Assembly (NCBI RefSeq): GCF_010015445.1
Contig: NC_053123.1
Coordinates: 12,268,434-12,332,433, forward strand
Source of the DNA: Perca fluviatilis
Lineage: Eukaryota; Chordata; Actinopteri; Perciformes; Percidae
Length of the DNA stretch: 64,000 nt
Reading direction: 5' to 3'
A program made the position numbers and the translations under genes. The notes below the pieces were generated by a model. The model had not been told where the DNA came from. It saw only the letters and a program-made list of their open reading frames with translations, and did not search any database. Shown in pieces: positions 59,608-64,000 of the stretch (positions within the stretch are counted from its first letter, which is position 1; each line of letters opens with the position of its first letter).

Positions 59608-60369
59608 TTAAAAGGTACACTGTGTAGGAATTTCTCCTAGCGGTGAAATTGTATTTTGCATTCAAACGAATAGTGCTCTCTAGCGCCTCGCTTTTTCTTT
59701 AAGTTATTTTTGTATCTGTTTATTGATGGAAATTGCACAGGAAATACATAGAATAAAGTGTGTATCAGTAGAAAAATAATAATTTCCATTTTTTCTAACC
59801 TTTTTCTTTAAACATCCATCATAAAAATGATTCATCAAAATGCCTTGCATTACAACACTACAAATATAAGGTTGCGCCTCGCTTTTTCAAATGCGTGTTG
59901 CAACTACGGTAGCAGTTATGTACCAAGAAGCTATGATATCGCTCTTTTGGCGACAAGGATTCCTTCTCCTGTGGCTCGGCATAAGTATGATCCTCCATTA
60001 TGAACTAAAGTGCAGGCTTTCAAATTTGCCGGGGCAGTGACAAGCGCCTCTCACTGATCTCCTTCTCCGTTTCAGCTGCTTTCAGTCACGTGACGCTGAC
60101 TCTGAACGAAAACGCGTTGTGGATTAGCTTGACAGGTAGGCTAATGCTTTATGTCCTTCTCAGCGATAATAGTTTTTCAAAATGGCGGAATGACATGGAA
60201 GCCTCCTTGGACTTGCCCATCCAATGTAAATACAGATAAGAAATTCTTCGCTTACGAGGATAAGTCAGATCATTGGCAGAGATAATTTTACACCAATGAG
60301 TACATATTTATGAATGAAGACATTTATTAATAATAAAATACTTAAAAACACAACACAGTGTACCTTTAA
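59608..60369. mobile_element. TTAA-flanked non-autonomous element (762 bp with target sites)
   Basis: TTAA at 59608-59611 and 60366-60369. Left end AAGGTACACTGTGTAGG; right end the reverse complement of AGGTACACTGTGTTGTG, so about 13 bases are inverted. It includes two copies of GCGCCTCGCTTTTTC, at about 59683 and 59875. The termini suggest a piggyBac-type MITE. No transposase was seen. Confidence 0.7.
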
Positions 60370-60425
60370 GTAATGTCAAACCACATCAAGTCACCTCTGG
60401 TCGTTTCTTTACACAGTCCCTCGTA

Positions 60426-60500
60426 GCCTAGTCTCGCTTTGCCTGACCCTCCTCCAAAGTGCACTGCAGGAGGGTCTGGCTACTCCACATAGCAATGAAT
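60426..60500 (+). repeat. Truncated end of the 11546/49678 repeat family
   Basis: GCCTAGTCTCGCTTTGCCTG then GGAGGGTCTGGCTACTCCAC resembles the first 70 or so bases of the two larger copies. The rest is missing. Confidence 0.6.
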
Positions 60501-61349
60501 GCTGCTGAATCAGCATTCCCACAATTAACATAAATGCATGCAAAAGTAAAGGCACAGAGATCAGAACATAATTATGTTATATAAACTAATTTGTGTATGA
60601 TGTGGGTGGCATTATGAAAGATTTAAATGGAAAGTTAGATAAATGGGTAGTTATGGGCCTAACAGTCAAGCACCACTTTTATAGTTTACCGTTTCATCTT
60701 TCTTGTATCTCTGTCACTTTACAACCATGGTTCTTCATTAAAAACACCACTAAACTAAAGGAGCTTAGTGGAGTCTTAAAATGATGGGTTCATGGACAGA
60801 CCAGTTTCTATGTGCAGATTAATAATGCATCTTGAAAAGAGGAAAGTCTAAAGTCTAAACTTTTTGAAGAAAGTCTAAGCCCATTATGTGTGTCTGCACG
60901 CTCTCCTTAAGGACTTTAGAATGAATCTAGGAGTCAGGAGGGCCAAAAGAGAACAAACCGCTTTATGCACACACTGAAAGAATTTACTGTCACACACACA
61001 TGCAAGCTCACAAGCCCCCACCTTTTCCCAAAGCCCTCAAAGGAATAGGTGAGCTTGAAAGTTTGTCCGCTTTATCAAGTATGTAAAACCAAACGCATTT
61101 TTTCCACTGAGACCTTCTTATCTGCTCAATAAAGATGAGAAGAGCTTCACAGCACATAGTGGGCGTTTCTCAATCTGTGTTCTTCTATTGACTTGTGTTC
61201 TTGTGTCCCTGTGAAACGTCATCACGTGTTGCCAAAGTACTGTCCCAATACACAAGTTCGCATTTCACCAAGGACAGATAAGATTCCCGGAAATGTTCTT
61301 GACACGCCCATGTTACCGATGATGCTGTCCAAGCCGGTCTCACGGCAGT

Positions 61350-61493
61350 TCGTGTAAATGTCCACGTTATTCTTAATCTATTGATACGTGTTCACGGAGA
61401 CGTTTTTCTCATTTTTTGACGTGTAACTGTCACGTTATTTTTTACGTGTAACTGTCACGTTATTTTTGACGTGTAAATGTCACATTATTTTCT
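61350..61493. repeat. 25-base tandem repeat (three units plus a degenerate one)
   Basis: ACGTGTAACTGTCACGTT recurs with 25-base spacing at 61419, 61444 and 61469 (the last with two changes). A looser version, CGTGTAAATGTCCACGTT, lies at about 61350. Each unit carries ACGTG and CACGT as a small inverted repeat. Confidence 0.8.
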
Positions 61494-61990
61494 CGGGGAA
61501 AGGGGGCGGGGCGAAAAGGTCGCTCCATAAGCCGGGGAAACGCCAGCGGCGCCCGCTGGGGACCCGCCCGGAGGAGGCCGAAAGGACGCTCCATAAGCCG
61601 GAGGCGCCAGCGAAGACGGCCAGCGGGCCCGCGCGCCGCTGGGGACACCACAATAACGGGATGGCGGAGGTTGGGTTTAGGAAAAACTTTACGGGAAAGG
61701 GCGCTTAAAAAAACACGGAGAAAGGGGCTTAACCGCGCGAAGGCAGCGCTTAAACGCCGGGGAAAGGGCGCGTACACGCGGGAAAGGGGCGCCTTACGCC
61801 GGAGAAGCCAGCTTTAAACACCGGGGAAAGGGCGCTATACGCGGGGAAAGGGGCCTATAGCGCAAAGGCGGCGCCACAGTAACACGTGGGACAAACGCAC
61901 ACGCAGGGACGCCATCCCCGGGAAACAAAGCGCCGCAAACGGGACGCGATCCCCGCTCGCCCGGGTGAAAGTCCTGTGTTGTTTGACCCA
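61494..61990. other. GC- and CpG-rich block of quasi-repeats
   Basis: A sharp change from AT-rich intron to GC-rich sequence full of CpG. CGCTCCATAAGCCGG occurs twice, 66 bases apart (61521 and 61587), and variants of CCGGGGAAAGGGCGC recur several times between about 61755 and 61850. I see no convincing reading frame, although short open frames exist on both strands. It could be a repeat element or a CpG island; the sequence alone does not decide. Confidence 0.6.
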
Positions 61991-62414
61991 TCCACCACCC
62001 CACCACCCCGACCAACCTCCCTACGCGGATTTTCGGCTTTTTATATTACTCCCTAAAATTTCGTTCTGTGGCCACGAAATATGCTTCCCATTGAAATACA
62101 TTACTTCACATTTTCGTGTTGTTTACTGCGCAGCCTCCAACTGAGAGAAACAACGTAAATGTGACGTGAGCAAAGTGTCTGAAAGTTGTAAGTCTTCTGG
62201 TAGCTGTGCCAAGAGAAATCTCAATCATTCCCAATCTTACAGAGACGGAGAGTGTAGGTATATGTAAGGAGATAACATGGGCACAGGCTACTTATTGCTA
62301 ACTAAAATGCTAGTTAACATTAGTAATTAATCCTAAACAGCTCATGTAAGTCGAAACCTGTACTATATGGTAATTCCTCTACTATGTGACACAATCGTTT
62401 GCCTATTTTTACAA

Positions 62415-62650
62415 AAATGTTTGCTACGGAGCCATAACGTGAGGTACAAGGTAATGGAGCCTTTTATACATTGTCATGTTTCTTTAGAACTAAACAATGG
62501 ACAAATAGAGTCTTTAAACGCTTCAGATGTAAAGTTATTCGCTGTCAAGTGGCGCCAAAATGAATGCTAGTCAGTGGAATGCTAACAGGAGGGGATTGCC
62601 AGGTAGCAACAAAATGGTGCCATAGGAGGTTCGAGTTCTGAAACAAAGCT
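62415..62650 (+). repeat. Dispersed teleost repeat near right end
   Basis: Contains GAGGTACAAGGTAATGGAGC, TCAGATGTAAAGTTATTCGC and GGTAGCAACAAAATGGTGCC, blocks I recognise as recurring together in fish genomes. Edges are approximate and the class is unknown. Confidence 0.55.
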
Positions 62651-62663
62651 TACCCCCTTGGTT

Positions 62664-63206
62664 GGTACACGATCCGTTCTGCCTGCGCGATCCGTTCTGC
62701 AAATGCGCAAAATGTTCGCGCATGCGCTGTTGTACGAGGATTCACGACCCTGCACGATCTGTTCCACGCTTCCGGTCGACAGCCAAGCTAACGTTAGTTC
62801 AGCTAACCGCTAGCTGAGACAGCATGTAATAACTTTAAAAGACCCTCAAAATAAAACTTGAAAATAAACGTTAACATATATAACAGCTGTTACGCCAGTT
62901 CTACTTTACTTGTGCTCATTTAAAATAGAATCACTCAATATTTGTCTTTATTGTTGTTACTGTAAAGTCTTAATTTAGCTGTAGCCTGCTTCTCCCATTA
63001 AGTTTGACTTAATGTTATTTTAGAGTGAATCTAGCTGTCAGCTAGCGGTTAGCCGAATTAGCTGTTAGCTAAACTAACGTTAGCTTCCCGGTGGAGGCTA
63101 GCCATAAGCTAGCGTGGAACAGATCGTGCAGGTCGTATCCCCGGTAAAACAGTATTATCTTGCGCATGTGCAGAACGGATCGTGCAGGCAGAACGGATCG
63201 TGTACC
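62664..63206. mobile_element. Foldback element with about 170-bp inverted arms (543 bp)
   Basis: The left end reads GGTACACGATCCGTTCTGCC and the right end is its exact reverse complement. The arms continue inward with matching pieces: CGATCCGTTCTGC a second time, ATGCGCAA, CTGCACGATCTGTTCCACGC, AGCTAACGTTAGTT and CTAACCGCTAGCTGA. Each arm therefore has two direct copies of CGATCCGTTCTGC. The loop (about 62825-63030) is AT-rich and has no gene. No clear target duplication was found. Confidence 0.75.
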
Positions 63207-63679
63207 GACAGATGCATTGCTTGGTAACTTGTATGAACTTGGCAGCACCCGTATCCCAACATTCATTTCGGCATTCAATGATGGTCGGGTGTCCCGTATA
63301 TAGACAGCCCAAAAACATGCTATCTTATTAATCACTAAATTCACTTCTGAGAACATTTTAGGCGAGAAATGAACGGTTTATATTTCGAATATAGGCAGTC
63401 TTGCAAAAATCTTTGCCGAATTGACAATTTGCTCCAAAGTTTTCGGAGCTACATACAGTAACGCGGCCGCCAGCTTGCGCCTGCCGGGGCCGCAAGCTCG
63501 TCGCTCGGACAGTCACACTCGGAGACCCCGCTGTAGGACCCCAGAGGTCTTTTAGACCGGTCCCGTAAATAAGAGGCTTTTATTTCGCCGTTGACAGATC
63601 ATTTGTTTAAATATCACAACACATGTCCATCATAAGATTAACGGGAACCTGTGGTAAACTTTCTTTTCGGAGTTAAACT

Positions 63680-63680
<1 letters not shown>
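63207..63680. other. Intron sequence with GC-rich patch
   Basis: Non-coding. A GC-rich patch around 63460-63560 includes CTTGCGCCTGCCGGGGCCGC. The preceding 63330-63450 resembles a dispersed fish repeat, by memory only. Confidence 0.4.

Positions 63681-63759
<79 letters not shown>
63681..63759. repeat. (CA)n microsatellite
   Basis: 79 bases of pure CA. Confidence 0.97.
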
Positions 63760-63761
<2 letters not shown>

Positions 63762-64000
63762 CCAGCAGGCAGTTGCGGGGGAGAGATATACCCGTTTCTT
63801 TTCGGGAGACTTGTTTAAATTATGCCATAGGCTATACATTAGATTTAGTTTTTAGTTCATATTTTTTTGGTGTATTTGTTTTCTGATTTATTAGAAGTTG
63901 AGTTTCAGTCTGTATGATAAATGAACAGTTGTACATAAAGTGGTAACATGCTATGACATGTTATGTAGACTAAAGGGAACACACCAACCTTCATAATTTG

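Noticed and set aside
61460..61777. Arginine/proline-rich frame of 105 residues in the GC-rich block
   Set aside because: GC-rich sequence is poor in stop codons; internal repeats and lack of any domain argue against a gene.

Overview
The window looks like part of a teleost fish chromosome. It is AT-rich, packed with (CA)n/(TA)n microsatellites, and carries teleost-style transposon debris: a Rex3-like RTE retrotransposon ending in GATG repeats, tRNA-derived SINEs, and hAT and piggyBac non-autonomous elements. The coding exons are short, widely spaced and bounded by GT/AG splice sites. I cannot name the species; the repeat types suggest a percomorph, which is inference only.

One protein-coding gene can be supported: the 3' half of an Eph receptor tyrosine kinase gene on the minus strand, which I identify as epha6. 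Eleven exons lie between 34446 and 1462 (5' to 3' on the minus strand). Their phases join without a break and encode about 514 residues. In order these give the second fibronectin type III domain, the transmembrane helix, the juxtamembrane segment with two conserved tyrosines, the complete kinase domain (glycine loop, VAIK, HRD, DFG, APE) and most of the SAM domain. Exons for the signal peptide, ephrin-binding domain, Cys-rich region and first FN3 domain lie beyond position 64000. The terminal exon (end of SAM, C-terminal tail, stop) lies before position 1.

Layout: 1-3063 holds the SAM and last kinase exons and an old dispersed repeat. The intron at 3064-9318 contains a 3.3-kb palindromic piggyBac element (3414-6703) around a dead transposase fragment. 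From 9319 to 19287 are five kinase/juxtamembrane exons; the exon at 18387-18572 has a 129-bp (CA/TG) array almost touching its splice acceptor. From 19288 to 34446 are the juxtamembrane, transmembrane and FN3 exons, with SINE copies and a TTAA-flanked MITE. From 34447 to 64000 is a single intron, at least 29.5 kb long. It holds a hAT MITE (41648-41974), a nearly full-length decayed Rex3-like LINE (42929-46275), further dispersed repeats and microsatellites, a second TTAA-flanked element (59608-60369), and an unusual cluster at about 61.3-63.2 kb: a 25-bp tandem repeat, a GC/CpG-rich block and a 543-bp foldback element.

No rRNA genes, functional tRNA genes, CRISPR arrays or prokaryotic features were seen. 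Apart from epha6, the remaining coding-like signals are transposon remnants or microsatellite artefacts. The most unusual structures are the palindromic piggyBac element, the TG array at a kinase-exon acceptor, and the GC-rich/foldback cluster near the right end.
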